Assembly (NCBI RefSeq): GCF_004745865.1
Contig: NZ_SRKZ01000006.1
Location: forward strand, 310,001-374,000
Direction: 5' to 3'
Length of the DNA stretch: 64,000 nucleotides
From: Hymenobacter wooponensis
Lineage (GTDB): Bacteria > Bacteroidota > Bacteroidia > Cytophagales > Hymenobacteraceae
The notes beneath the pieces are model-generated. The model worked only from the letters and a program-made list of their open reading frames with translations, did not search any database and had not been told where the DNA came from. Shown in pieces: positions 17,428 through 26,850 of the stretch (positions are counted from its first letter, which is position 1; every line of letters begins with the position of its first letter). The position numbers and the translations under genes were made by a program.

Positions 17428-19002
17428 CTAGTTTGCTATGTCGGGGTATTCTTGCATCAAGTTCAGTAGCACACCGTTGGTCCACCCGAAGCCATCCTGC
17501 AAGGGGTATTCACCACCGCCACCGAGTATATTGGGCTGTAGCACGTTGTACTTCTCCATCAGCTTGCCCGTTTGTTGGAACACACTGCGGTTCAAGCTTA
17601 CCCAGCGCTGGGCAATAGTGCTGGCCAGCTCGTTTTGTTTGTACCGTCGAAGCCCCTGAATAGCCATCCACTGCAGCGGGGCCCAGGCGTTGGGTGCATC
17701 CCATTGCTGACCAGTGGTGGCTAAGGTAGTTACGAGGCCACCGGGCTTTAGAAAGTCGCGGCGCAGGCCTTCGGCAACCTGTTTAGCTTGCGCGGTGGTA
17801 GCTAGGCCACTCTCCAGAGGAAACACGCCGGCCAGCGTGCGTACCGGAGAGAGCTTGCGCTGCTCCCAGTCGTAATCCATAAACCAGTTAGCCTGCTTAT
17901 CCCAGCAGTACTGCTGTATGGCTTTGGCTCGGGCAGCAGCCTTCGCTCGGAAGCTTTTCGCGGCGGCAGCATTGGCCTGCACTTGGCTGCTGCGGGCTAG
18001 CGTAGTTTCCAGCTGATAAAGCAAGCAATTCAGGTCCACGGGCACTAGGCTGGTGGTACGGATGGACTCTAAACCTGCGCCCGGCACAAACCAACGGCTA
18101 CTGAAGTCCCAGCCTGAGGCAGCCGCGGCGCGCACATCGCGGTAGAACTGGCCCGCAGGCCGGGTGCCTTGTTGGGCAGCCAGCACATCTTTCTGGTACG
18201 ACTCTTCGCGGGGCTCCGCACTCTGGTCCCAGTAGCGGTTTAAGATTTCTCCGCCCGGCAGGCGCACTACTGAACGTCGCGCCTGGCCTACGCTCAAAGA
18301 ATCAGCACCAGCCATCCAGAACTGATACTCACGCAGCAACGCACCATGATAGCGCCTCAGCACGGTATCGCCCTGCTCCTGGGCCAGCAGCTCTACCATG
18401 TGGCTGAAGAACGGCGGCTGTGAGCGGGTGAGGTAATAGGTGCGGTTGCCGTTAGGAATGAAACCGTACCGATTAATCAGGAAAGCAAAATTATCGACCA
18501 TACCCCGGATGAGGTCGGGGCGGTGGCTCACCCGCAGGCCAAGCATGGTGAAGTACGAATCCCAGTAATATACCTCCCGGAAGCGGCCTCCGGGCACTAC
18601 ATACGGCCGTGGCAAGGGCAGCAGGGAAGAGTACTGCGCTACCGAGTAGGTAGGCGGGCGCTGCAGCACCGTCCAGAGGGTATCGAGGTGGGTGCGGAGG
18701 CCCCGGCTGATATTGGTATGATAGGCCGTTTCGGCCGACGCAGGCAGCCGGAAGTAGGCTAGTACAAAGCGGTTTAGGTCGAAGCCCGGCAGTTGGCGCT
18801 GCTCGTTATAGGCTTTTAGTATTACTGCCGGGGCTTCGCGCGGCGTGGCGTCCACGAAAGTTTTGTTGTCGGGGAATACCCTCTGCATCTGCACAGCCTC
18901 AAACAACCCCGGAAATAACTGCCGAGGTGTACGTAGGGTGGTGTTTTGCGCAGAAACGGTGAGGGTCAGGAGGCAGAGACAGGCGAGCAGGATTTTCTTC
19001 AT
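17428..19002 (-). CDS. treA: Periplasmic trehalase (glycoside hydrolase family 37)
   Basis: The product has 524 residues with a signal peptide (residues 1-18, ending TVSA). It shows both trehalase signatures: PGGRFREVYYWDSYFTMLGL and QWDAPNAWAPLQWMAIQGL. The likely general acid lies in SGWDFSSRW and the likely base in GGGGEYPLQDGFGW near the C-terminus. It hydrolyses trehalose to two glucose units in the periplasm. The length fits bacterial TreA. No sugar transporter lies nearby. The gene is followed by the AT-rich region and preceded by a PAS kinase gene on the same strand, 160 bases away, without evidence that they are co-transcribed. Confidence 0.93.
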   Translation of the reverse strand: MKKILLACLCLLTLTVSAQNTTLRTPRQLFPGLFEAVQMQRVFPDNKTFVDATPREAPAVILKAYNEQRQLPGFDLNRFVLAYFRLPASAETAYHTNISRGLRTHLDTLWTVLQRPPTYSVAQYSSLLPLPRPYVVPGGRFREVYYWDSYFTMLGLRVSHRPDLIRGMVDNFAFLINRYGFIPNGNRTYYLTRSQPPFFSHMVELLAQEQGDTVLRRYHGALLREYQFWMAGADSLSVGQARRSVVRLPGGEILNRYWDQSAEPREESYQKDVLAAQQGTRPAGQFYRDVRAAAASGWDFSSRWFVPGAGLESIRTTSLVPVDLNCLLYQLETTLARSSQVQANAAAAKSFRAKAAARAKAIQQYCWDKQANWFMDYDWEQRKLSPVRTLAGVFPLESGLATTAQAKQVAEGLRRDFLKPGGLVTTLATTGQQWDAPNAWAPLQWMAIQGLRRYKQNELASTIAQRWVSLNRSVFQQTGKLMEKYNVLQPNILGGGGEYPLQDGFGWTNGVLLNLMQEYPDIAN

Positions 19003-19164
19003 ACGGCGCGAGGTTATACTGCAGGACTTTCCTGCCTTCTTCTACCTACGAAAAACTCCGGACTTATGGCGGAGCTAGGCCACTTGCCAGCGCACGCAAC
19101 AAGCAGTGTAAAAGAGAAATACTCTTCTTCCAGCCCCAGCACTAAGGGTAAGTGGCCTACAGTT

Positions 19165-20262
19165 TTATTCTGGTTGCTCGCGCGGAAGCACGATGTAAAA
19201 GGTAGAACCCTGGCCCTCCTTACTTTCCACCCAGATCCGACCACCATGCAGCTCCACAATGGCCTTGATGATGGACATACCGAGGCCAGTAGTCTTTTCG
19301 CCGCGCAGGCCGGGCCGGCGGGCCGGGGTGAAGCGCTCAAATAACACCGGCTGCAGGGCGGTTGGAATGCCTACTCCCGTATCTACTACTCTTATTTGCA
19401 CCTCCTGCTCGCCTTCCTGCAGCTGTATAGTAATTTGCCCGCCATCGGGGGTGAACTTGATGGAGTTGCTGAGCAGGTTGTTGAGCACCTGCATAAACTT
19501 GTTTTTATCCAGGGAGTAATACAGCTGCTCGGGGCCCTCGTATACGAAGTGCTTGCTCAGGTTTTCCTCCGAAGATTGAAACTGCCCGATTAGCTGCTGA
19601 AGCTCTTCTGCCAGATTAGTGCGCTCCGGCTTCATCTGCACATTCACCGACTCGAGAAACTCGGTATCCACGAAGTCCCGGATCATGTTGATGCTGTCCT
19701 GACACGTGGTTTGCATTACCGATAGCAACTCATTGAGCGTGTTGTCATTCAGCTCCCCTACTTTCTCGCTCACAAAGCCAGCCACCTGCTTAATCATGAT
19801 GAACGGCCCCGCCAGGTCGTGCGACAGAATTTCGAGGGTCGTGTTCTTCTTTGTGTTGAACCGATCGGCGTTTTCCAGATACTCCCGGTTGCGGGTGACG
19901 TCCTGCACCGTGCCGCTGATGTACGTGGTATTAGGCTCCTGCTCTACTCGGGCTGCCGTTACGCATAGCCACTGCACGGCTCCCTCAGCATCATCGGGCT
20001 TTACCAGCCTTACCTCCACGTCTTCCACAAACCGCCCTTGCCGCAAGTGGCCTAGCCGGGTCTGGGCGTAGCTTACGTCATCGGGGTGCAGCCGGGCCAA
20101 GATGTGGGGCAGCTCAGAATTCAATTCCTCGGGCTCCACACCCAACACAGTTTGGCAGGAAGCACTTGCATACACTACCCGCCCGCTCTCTAAGTGGTAC
20201 ACAAAGTACAAGAGCTGACCACGCTCAGCTAACGGACGAAATAGAGTGGCAAAATCAAGCAT
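19165..20262 (-). CDS. PAS domain sensor histidine kinase
   Basis: The protein is about 365 residues from ATG 20262 (MLDFATLF). A longer frame exists up to 20385, but it would overlap the upstream CDF gene and its extra part is Cys- and Arg-rich without domain content. A PAS domain occupies about 10-120 (YFVYHLESGRVVYASASCQT), followed by a HisKA region with the H-box LEILSHDLAGPF, then an HATPase: N-box VLNNLLSNSIKFTP, G1 DTGVGIP and G2 GLGMSIIKAIVELHGG. No transmembrane helix is seen, so it is likely cytoplasmic. No response regulator is adjacent, so it is an orphan kinase. The signal is unknown. Confidence 0.92.
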   Translation of the reverse strand: MLDFATLFRPLAERGQLLYFVYHLESGRVVYASASCQTVLGVEPEELNSELPHILARLHPDDVSYAQTRLGHLRQGRFVEDVEVRLVKPDDAEGAVQWLCVTAARVEQEPNTTYISGTVQDVTRNREYLENADRFNTKKNTTLEILSHDLAGPFIMIKQVAGFVSEKVGELNDNTLNELLSVMQTTCQDSINMIRDFVDTEFLESVNVQMKPERTNLAEELQQLIGQFQSSEENLSKHFVYEGPEQLYYSLDKNKFMQVLNNLLSNSIKFTPDGGQITIQLQEGEQEVQIRVVDTGVGIPTALQPVLFERFTPARRPGLRGEKTTGLGMSIIKAIVELHGGRIWVESKEGQGSTFYIVLPREQPE

Positions 20263-20350
20263 CGAATTAAGACTATATTGTGCTATGCATACGGCTAAAG
20301 CTCCACAGCGTTGTGGCCTAGCGAAGCAGCTTAATCTGGCTGAAAAAACA

Positions 20351-21346
20351 TTATTGCTTCTCTGCCAGAGCCGTTTCTGCTTCAATACCTATCTGGGCAA
20401 TTGGCTCGATAAACAGGTGCCGGATGTCGGGGTACTGCTGTCGGATGGCTTGCTGTAGGCGCTGCACGCCCTCAGTCAGGTCGGCGGTATGAAGGTCAGG
20501 TTGGAACTCCACACGCAGCACCATCAGAATCTCGTGCGGACTCAGGTAAGACGTCATGGGCGTATCGGCATCTACCACGGCAGAGTCGGTACGAGCCAGT
20601 GCTCTTACGGCTTGCAACAGTGCTAGCTCAGCCGGTTCGCCCAGCAACAGGCTCTTGTTTTCACGCAGTAACAGCCCCGCTACCACCAGCAAAATACCAC
20701 CAATCAGCAGAGATGCCACCCCATCGAGATAGGGATTCTGGAGTTGATGACTAAGGAACACCCCTAAAAAAGCTACCGACAGGCCTAGCAAATCAGCGGC
20801 ATCTTCAAACAGTACTACAAAGATAGAAGGGTCTTTGCTTCCGCGAAACGCCTTCCAGAACGACATCTGACCCCGTTGGGCGTTAAATGTGCGCCGGGCT
20901 ACTAAAAAGGAGGCCCCATCAAAGAGAAAGGCCAACCCAAGCACTACGTAGTTCCAAGTGGGGTCTTTCAGGGGGCCGGGGTCGCGCAGATGCTGAATGC
21001 CTTCGTAGATGGAGATGCCGCCGCCGATGGCGAAAATGCAGATGGCCACGATAAAAGACCAGAAATACAACTCCTTGCCGTACCCAAAGGGGCGTTTGTC
21101 AGAGGCTGGCCGCTGGCTACTGCGTAGCCCCAGCAACAGCAGCCACTCATTGGCGGTGTCTACCACTGAGTGAATGCCCTCGGCCATCATGGCCGAGCTG
21201 CCCGTGAAAGCTGCCGCCACAAATTTGATGATGGCAATTGCCAAATTAGCTCCCAGAGCAGCTAAGATGGCTACTTTAGAAGATGGCGGATCAGCCGCAG
21301 TAGAAGCAGAATTGGGCTCGGTGTTCACGCAGAAATACGAATACAA
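20351..21346 (-). CDS. Cation diffusion facilitator family metal exporter
   Basis: The product has 331 residues and about six helices. The first metal-site motif is visible in SAMMAEGIHSVVDTANEW (His and Asp in TM2) and the second as LFEDAADLLGLSVAFLG in TM5. A cytoplasmic C-terminal domain includes a late His-containing stretch (PDLHTADLTEG). CDF proteins exchange divalent metal ions (Zn, Mn or Fe) for protons across the inner membrane. The substrate cannot be assigned: the acidic TM5 pattern FEDAADLLG differs from the classic HxxxD zinc site. The gene is upstream of the PAS kinase gene on the same strand, 88 bases away. Confidence 0.9.
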   Translation of the reverse strand: MYSYFCVNTEPNSASTAADPPSSKVAILAALGANLAIAIIKFVAAAFTGSSAMMAEGIHSVVDTANEWLLLLGLRSSQRPASDKRPFGYGKELYFWSFIVAICIFAIGGGISIYEGIQHLRDPGPLKDPTWNYVVLGLAFLFDGASFLVARRTFNAQRGQMSFWKAFRGSKDPSIFVVLFEDAADLLGLSVAFLGVFLSHQLQNPYLDGVASLLIGGILLVVAGLLLRENKSLLLGEPAELALLQAVRALARTDSAVVDADTPMTSYLSPHEILMVLRVEFQPDLHTADLTEGVQRLQQAIRQQYPDIRHLFIEPIAQIGIEAETALAEKQ

Positions 21347-21741
21347 AGTTGATAACAGGCAATAGTGGCCTAGCGCCTTATTACCGCTTCAGTAATACGG
21401 TGGCCCAAAGCCCAAGGCTGCTACACATGGGCTTTTTCTTATCAGCCTCCACCAGAGCGCAACCCTACTATGCCTCTCACAATCAGCCTTATTTAGAACG
21501 CTAGGCCACTCCTGCCTACCTATTTATCCCTGGCTTTACCAGATAGAGCTGCCTGTAATACCTCCCTCACCGATAGGCTTGTGCCTTACCATACATAGCC
21601 GACTTTTGAGTGAAAAGTTGACACGATGGCCACCACTCTCGTATGCTCAGGCACCACATTACTAGTGCTACAGTGGGCCGTCTGTAAGTAAAAAGGGCCT
21701 ATGTTGCGTGCCTACTGGTTACTTGCTTCACTACGTACTCT
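21347..21741. other. Intergenic region between divergent genes
   Basis: A 395-base region between the divergent CDF and SMP-30 genes. It holds three copies or near copies of the CTAGGCC-type motif and a weak plus-strand hairpin (AAAGCCCA at 21407-21414 with TGGGCTTT at 21428-21435, then TT) without an upstream plus-strand gene. No coding frame is convincing. It must contain the promoters of both genes. Confidence 0.5.
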
Positions 21742-22680
21742 ATGGAAACATCTCACACCTTGTATCTAGGCCTGTTGGCAACTGCTTTGTTGGCTAGTGC
21801 TTTTACGGCGGCGGCTGGCAACGGCCCAGCTACTCCCCAGCCTCCCCGCTCCGTGGTAGCGGAAGGGGCGCAGCTTAAGCTAGTAGCCAAGCAGTTCAAG
21901 TTCACGGAAGGCCCAGCAACCGATAAAGCCGGCAACGTCTTCTTCACCGATCAGCCCAACGACAAAATCTGGAAGTACGGTACCGACGGCAAGCTTTCGG
22001 TCTTTCTGGAAAAATCCGGCAGAGCTAATGGCCTGTACTTCAACAAGCAGGGCAACCTGCTGGCGTGCGCCGATGAGCAGAACCAGCTGTGGTCCATTGA
22101 CAAGCAGGGCCGACCCACGGTGCTGCTCACGCAGGTAAACGGTCATCAGCTCAACGGGCCCAACGACCTCTGGATTCACCCCAAAACGGAGGGCATCTAC
22201 TTTACTGACCCGTATTACCAGCGCGACTACTGGACCCGGCAGGCCCCCGACCCGGGGCTGGGCGGCCAGAACCTGTACTACTTGGCGGCGGGGCAGCAGG
22301 CCGCGGTAGTAGTTGACGATAAACTACAGAAGCCTAACGGCATCATTGGCACGCCCGATGGGCACCTACTGTACGTGGCCGACATTGGGGCCAACAAAAC
22401 CTACAAGTACCAAATTAGTCCTGAGGGCCGCCTTACCAACCGTCAGCTTTTCGTAGAGCAGGGCTCCGACGGCATGACCCTCGACCAGGAAGGCAACGTG
22501 TACCTGACCGGCAAAGGCGTGACTGTGTATAATGCTGCGGGCCAGCAGATTGAGCACATTGACGTACCAGCCGAATGGACTGGCAACGTGTGCTTTGCGG
22601 GCAAAGACCGTAAAACGCTGTTCATCACGGCATCTGAGGCCGTGTATGTGCTGCCCATGCGCGTGAAAGGCGCACAGTAA
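21742..22680 (+). CDS. SMP-30/gluconolactonase family protein, secreted
   Basis: The protein has 312 residues with a signal peptide (about 1-26). It forms a six-bladed beta-propeller of the SMP-30/LRE type: FTEGPATDKAGNVFFTDQPN (blade 1 with the metal-binding Glu), NGLYFNKQGNLLACADEQN, GPNDLWIHPKTEGIYFTDP and LQKPNGIIGTPDGHLLYVAD are repeated blade strands with Asn/Asp metal ligands. Family members hydrolyse lactones such as gluconolactone with a divalent metal. Periplasmic location is inferred. A hairpin at 22692-22730 follows. Substrate assignment is not possible from sequence. Confidence 0.9.
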   Translation: METSHTLYLGLLATALLASAFTAAAGNGPATPQPPRSVVAEGAQLKLVAKQFKFTEGPATDKAGNVFFTDQPNDKIWKYGTDGKLSVFLEKSGRANGLYFNKQGNLLACADEQNQLWSIDKQGRPTVLLTQVNGHQLNGPNDLWIHPKTEGIYFTDPYYQRDYWTRQAPDPGLGGQNLYYLAAGQQAAVVVDDKLQKPNGIIGTPDGHLLYVADIGANKTYKYQISPEGRLTNRQLFVEQGSDGMTLDQEGNVYLTGKGVTVYNAAGQQIEHIDVPAEWTGNVCFAGKDRKTLFITASEAVYVLPMRVKGAQ

Positions 22681-23103
22681 AACACGGTAGCCGCAGGAGT
22701 GGCCTAGTGTATTGCTAGACCACTCCTGCGCTGGTTTGTGTAACTGAGCCGAGCAGATTTGCAGGTATATCGGGGCGAGACTGACGCACGTAGAGCAATA
22801 AAAAATTTTGGCTAATGCCTTCTCGCTAATATGCTATCCTGCTAGCCATCAGCTGATTTCATAGGCAGCGAGACTAAGTAGCTCAGGAGAGCCGTTGATA
22901 CAAAATCGGCTGGTAATGTGTGTGAATGCAGTCAGCGCGTAACTTGGGCCTCTTCTTTGAGCCGCCGCTTGTGCTGGTAGGCGCCAACGCTGGTTGCGCC
23001 TATCTACCGCTTGCAAACGGATGTATCCCGCCCGAGAAGAAACCTCGCACGTATCACAGGGCCGCGCCTGCGAGGAGAAACCTAACCGATACGCCCACCG
23101 CAT
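22681..23103. other. Intergenic region before icd
   Basis: About 420 bases. It holds the terminator-like hairpin at 22692-22730, an AT-rich stretch near 22795-22860 and nothing that codes convincingly. The open frame on the minus strand that continues through icd is an antisense shadow. Confidence 0.5.
22692..22730 (+). terminator. Hairpin containing the GGCCTAG motif
   Basis: Arms CGCAGGAGTGG and CCACTCCTGCG, with inner CTAG/CTAG pairing, around the loop TGTATTG. The motif GGCCTAG is part of the left arm. Only a weak T-run follows. Confidence 0.65.
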
Positions 23104-24336
23104 ATGACCAAAATCAAAGTAGCCAACCCCGTAGTAGAGCTTGATGGCGACGAGATGACGCGCATCATCTGGAAATTCATCAAGGACAAGCTGATTACTC
23201 CCTATCTTGAACTGGACATTAAGTACTACGATCTGGGGATTGAGTACCGGGATGAAACCAACGACCAGGTAACCATTGATGCCGCCAATGCTATCCGGCA
23301 GTACGGTGTGGGCATCAAGTGCGCTACCATCACGCCCGATGAAGAGCGGGTTAAGGAATTCAACCTGAAGCAGATGTGGAAGTCGCCTAACGGCACTATC
23401 CGTAACATCCTGGACGGTACGGTTTTCCGCGAGCCCATCGTTACGAACAACGTGCCCCGCCTGGTGCCTAACTGGACGGCTCCTATCTGCATTGGCCGTC
23501 ACGCTTTCGGCGACCAGTACCGCGCTACCGACTTCGTAACCAAAGGTAAAGGCAAGCTGACCATCACCTTCACGCCCGAAGAAGGCGGCGAAGAGCAGTC
23601 GTTTGAAGTGTACAACTTCAAAGGCGACGGCGTGGCCCTGGCCATGTACAACACCGACGAGTCTATCCGCGGCTTCGCGCACGCCTGCTTCAACCAGGCC
23701 CTGATGAAGGGCTGGCCGCTGTACCTCTCCACCAAGAACACCATCCTGAAAAAGTACGATGGCCGCTTCAAGGACATCTTCCAGGAGATTTACGAGCAGG
23801 ATTACCTGACTAAATTCCAGGAAGCCGGCATTACCTACGAGCACCGTCTGATTGACGACATGGTAGCCTCCGCGCTGAAGTGGAACGGCAACTTTGTGTG
23901 GGCTTGCAAAAACTACGACGGCGACGTGCAGAGCGACACCGTTGCGCAAGGCTTTGGCTCGCTGGGCCTCATGACCTCTACCTTGGTTACGCCCGACGGC
24001 AAAACTATGGAAGCGGAAGCTGCTCACGGCACCGTAACGCGCCACTATCGCGACCATCAGAAGGGTAAGCCTACTTCTACCAACCCCATTGCCTCCATCT
24101 TCGCCTGGACGCGTGGCCTGGAGTTCCGCGGTATTCTAGATGGCAACCAAGAGCTCATCGACTTCTGCAAAGCGCTGGAAGCTGTGTGCATTGAAACCGT
24201 GGAAAGCGGCAAAATGACCAAAGACTTGGCAGTGTGCATCCACGGCAACAAAGTAGAGCACGGCCGTGACTACCTCTACACCGAAGAGTTCCTGGAAGCT
24301 CTCGACGAGAACCTCAAGCGTAAACTGGGCAAATAG
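23104..24336 (+). CDS. icd: NADP-dependent isocitrate dehydrogenase
   Basis: The product has 410 residues and belongs to the homodimeric, eukaryote-like NADP-IDH group, not the E. coli type. Marks are the N-terminus VANPVVELDGDEMTRIIW, KSPNGTIRNILDGTVFREPI (substrate-binding Ser and Arg), YDGDVQSDTVAQGFGSLGLM (metal-binding Asp) and EAEAAHGTVTRHYRDH (NADP-binding region). It converts isocitrate to 2-oxoglutarate in the TCA cycle and supplies NADPH. ATG 23104 fits the standard N-terminus. The TAG stop is followed by GCC and a strong terminator comes at 24358-24386, so the gene is monocistronic. Confidence 0.97.
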   Translation: MTKIKVANPVVELDGDEMTRIIWKFIKDKLITPYLELDIKYYDLGIEYRDETNDQVTIDAANAIRQYGVGIKCATITPDEERVKEFNLKQMWKSPNGTIRNILDGTVFREPIVTNNVPRLVPNWTAPICIGRHAFGDQYRATDFVTKGKGKLTITFTPEEGGEEQSFEVYNFKGDGVALAMYNTDESIRGFAHACFNQALMKGWPLYLSTKNTILKKYDGRFKDIFQEIYEQDYLTKFQEAGITYEHRLIDDMVASALKWNGNFVWACKNYDGDVQSDTVAQGFGSLGLMTSTLVTPDGKTMEAEAAHGTVTRHYRDHQKGKPTSTNPIASIFAWTRGLEFRGILDGNQELIDFCKALEAVCIETVESGKMTKDLAVCIHGNKVEHGRDYLYTEEFLEALDENLKRKLGK

Positions 24337-24357
24337 GCCTAGAAAAGCGCAATTAAT

Positions 24358-24386
24358 GAAGCCCAGCCGAATTTCGGCTGGGCTTC
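24358..24386 (+). terminator. Terminator of icd
   Basis: Arms GAAGCCCAGCCGA and TCGGCTGGGCTTC around ATT, followed by GTTGTTTT. Confidence 0.85.
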
Positions 24387-24573
24387 GTTGTTTTAATGTG
24401 GCGCTATTGTTTCACGAGCATCGTGGCAAATATTTTTAATTATTACCATAAAAAATGTTGTTTTATTTATTAACCCTACCGTACTTAACCTACTCGAAGA
24501 TCATCGTGCTGCCCCTAACTCCACCTATTGCTACTGCCGTGTTATTCATCGTAACTGCCTTACGGTCTAGAAT

Positions 24574-25209
24574 ATGTGTGCCTTTGCTAAAGAGGTGCTT
24601 ATCGTGGCCTCTCCCACTCTTCATCGCCAAGGGCTTCTAGCCATACTGCGTGAGACGTGGCCCAACCTAACGATAACATTACAGATGGAAGCGGCTATTG
24701 TGCCTCAGCTGCTGTATCAGCAGGCCTATGCTGTGGTAGTGCTAGACTGCAGCTTGCTTGCTGAGCCTGCCTTAGGCTTCCTGAAGCGCTTGCGCGCTAT
24801 TAGAAGCACTCAGCCCGTGCTTCTGCTTACCAGTGCCCGGCTACCCACTGACTTGCGCCAGTACCTTGCCGATGCTACGGCTACCTGTTCTTGGCTACCA
24901 CAGCATGCTGCTCCTTCTGCGGTTGCAGCTTTGTTTCACACGTTCCTTCCCGATGATAACCGGGAAGGAACTGACCCCTTGGCTTGTACGGCACGCTTAC
25001 GCCTGCCTCCTACCCCTTTCAGCCGGCGAGAGCTGGAGGTGCTGCGGCTTGTAGTGCAGGACTACTGCAATCAGGAAATAGCAGATCAGTTGTTTCTGAG
25101 CGTGCGCACTGTTGAAAGTCACCGCCGGGCTCTACTGCAAAAAGCGGGAGCTAAAACTCTCGTAGGCCTCGCCGTGCGGGCCGTGCAGCAAGGCTGGGTA
25201 ACTGCATGA
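24574..25209 (+). CDS. LuxR/NarL-type regulator with degenerate receiver domain
   Basis: The protein has 211 residues. An N-terminal receiver-like domain (about 7-125) keeps Asp58 in VVVLDCSLL, but the acidic pair expected after the first strand is replaced (VLIVASPT) and the conserved Lys near strand 5 is missing (TCSWLPQHAAP). A GerE/LuxR HTH domain follows (about 148-205: TPFSRRELEVLRLVVQDYCN, then QEIADQLFLSVRTVESHRRA). Thus it probably binds DNA, but phosphorylation in the normal way is doubtful. No kinase gene is adjacent. It is flanked by terminators, so monocistronic. Confidence 0.88.
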   Translation: MCAFAKEVLIVASPTLHRQGLLAILRETWPNLTITLQMEAAIVPQLLYQQAYAVVVLDCSLLAEPALGFLKRLRAIRSTQPVLLLTSARLPTDLRQYLADATATCSWLPQHAAPSAVAALFHTFLPDDNREGTDPLACTARLRLPPTPFSRRELEVLRLVVQDYCNQEIADQLFLSVRTVESHRRALLQKAGAKTLVGLAVRAVQQGWVTA

Positions 25210-25435
25210 TACTGTTGGCAGAGGCCTGATCTATTCCTTGCCGTAAGCAAAGTGACTCGCCGGGCTACAGTTCACCTAAGCAGTTTTTGCAGGTAGTTGA
25301 AGCCGCCTCTCAGGCTGAACGGTAAAGCAAAAGGGCGGAGCTCACTTGAAACAAAAGAGCTCCTGTTCAGCTAACCACCTGTTTAGCAGTGCGTATGGAA
25401 TAACAACCTCCATCCACCGCTTTCTTTTTTCAGCT

Positions 25436-25819
25436 ATGAGCCAAAACGAGCATAACCGCACCCAAGCCCAAATTGCCAACGATGGCACCGATACGCCTCG
25501 CGTTGAAAATGCCCATGGTGTAACCGGGCAGCAACAAGGCGCCGCTGGCCTCACCCCCAACAAACCCAACGACACCAGTGGCAGCCACGGCGGTAATCAC
25601 GGTAATGATGGTGGCGAGCTAGTCCGCGATGCCCGCGGCAGTAGCCACCGCGGCGACGAACCCAACGCCGAGTCGGAAAACACTGGCGGCGGCGACGACA
25701 ACACCGGCAAACACCACACCCAGCACAACACGAAAGACCGCACGGCCTACAACAACGGAAACGCTACCCCAAGCACTGCCAATGACGGTGGCAAAATAGA
25801 CGACGCTGCTAATCAGTAG
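25436..25819 (+). CDS. Small hydrophilic low-complexity protein
   Basis: About 127 residues from ATG 25436 (MSQNEHNRTQAQIANDG); the frame is open 90 bases upstream but that part looks non-coding. The whole product is Gly/Asn/Asp/His/Thr-rich with almost no hydrophobic residues and no Cys. It is expected to be intrinsically disordered. Blocks such as SGSHGGNHGNDGGE and GGGDDNTGKHHTQHN stand out. It resembles dehydration or stress-induced hydrophilins in composition only. A terminator at 25908-25938 follows. Confidence 0.68.
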   Translation: MSQNEHNRTQAQIANDGTDTPRVENAHGVTGQQQGAAGLTPNKPNDTSGSHGGNHGNDGGELVRDARGSSHRGDEPNAESENTGGGDDNTGKHHTQHNTKDRTAYNNGNATPSTANDGGKIDDAANQ

Positions 25820-26199
25820 CTGACGCACTTATGCGTGCTTCCTGCCTTTAGCAGAGGGGCTTTCTAGGCCAGTGCTTAATCAGAAATAGCTTGGCATAAA
25901 GCAAATAAAAAGGCCACTGCCTGTGGCAGTGGCCTTTTCCCTCGCATTAGCTGGCAAATATCATTCATCCACCCTACTCCGTTTGCCCAACACTAACACT
26001 TCGCGGTAGAAGCCTTCCTTTCCATTAACCCTACAACGCGCTGTTATTTATTGAGTCAAAGGTAGCAGGCCGAGTAGGTGCCGTGCTGGCTTACTAGATC
26101 AACACGCCTACTTTCCCTGCCGTTGGCAGGTTTTGCCCGGTAAATGGTTTTGCAGCAGTTGCTTTCCGAGTGAAGTCATGGTTGAATGGGCTAGGCCAC
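25820..26199. other. Intergenic region with terminator
   Basis: About 380 bases containing the terminator at 25908-25938. The remainder, up to the HNH remnant, shows no coding frame or repeat that I could support. Confidence 0.5.
25908..25938 (+). terminator. Terminator of the hydrophilic protein gene
   Basis: Perfect 14-bp stem (AAAAGGCCACTGCC / GGCAGTGGCCTTTT) around TGT, with T-run in the right arm. Confidence 0.85.
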
Positions 26200-26850
26200 T
26201 CAGCGCTGTTTCTTGAAATTTTCCTGTCCTGGGTGCCACTCTGGCAACGCCGGAAGTCGCAGTTGCACGCCCTCAAACTGCTGGATGCCGTAGGCCTGCC
26301 CGCCCAATTCCGCGAAGCTAGTGGCCATACGCACCTGGTAGGCCTCATCTACCCAGAACAGATTGCGGTCGAAAGCGCGGTGCAGATTTGGGCACAGGGC
26401 CAGTCCGTTGCTGATAGTATCATCGTGGCTGACGGCCCAGGGTACAATATGGCAGGCATTAAGTAAGGGGGCCACGGCACTGGTGCCGGTGCTTACCAGC
26501 TTTAACCCTGAGATGGCACAGGTGTGGTCATAAACGCGCAACACTTCTCGCTTGAAAACCGCACTTCGCACAGCAGTTTCTACCTCATCGGTGAGGTTAA
26601 GGCGGGTGTGATACACGGCCGCGGGTTCCTCTAGCATCTGGCGGTCCAGGTCGCGCAACGCGTCGGGGCCAGCCGTAGGTCGGTAGCGGAAGCGCGTTTG
26701 CGGGAAGTAACGGTCCAAGAGGGCTTCGCGGAAGAGTTGGCGGGTGGCCCTATCCTGGAGCAGCAACCACAGCGCCGCATCAAGGGCGGCGTAGGCCACT
26801 GTTTGGCGCAGGTGGCCTAGGCTGCGCGGAGAGCCAGAGCTAATGAGCAC
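26200..26850 (-). pseudogene. HNH endonuclease, probably 5'-truncated
   Basis: The frame from GTG 26850 gives 216 residues. The C-terminal HNH domain is complete: CAISGLKL, then LNACHIVPWAVSHDD (His134) and SNGLALCPNLHRAFD (Asn148, His157). Related HNH proteins have an N-terminal DNA-binding half of about 100 residues before it. The same frame stays open upstream to a TGA at 26926-26928 and still reads family-like sequence (CWYLHAPPGLAL), but no start codon before GTG 26850 fits. The GlxA-type gene begins its 3' end just beyond. This points to loss of the N-terminal half. Whether a short form is still made is unknown. Family placement is from motif recognition. Confidence 0.6.

Noticed and set aside
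21407..21435. Hairpin AAAGCCCA / TGGGCTTT in the CDF to SMP-30 gap
   Set aside because: Stem of only eight pairs and no plus-strand gene upstream; not listed as a terminator.
22849..24057. Long minus-strand frame of 402 codons opposite icd
   Set aside because: It is antisense to a complete and highly conserved isocitrate dehydrogenase; GC-rich codon use leaves the opposite strand open.
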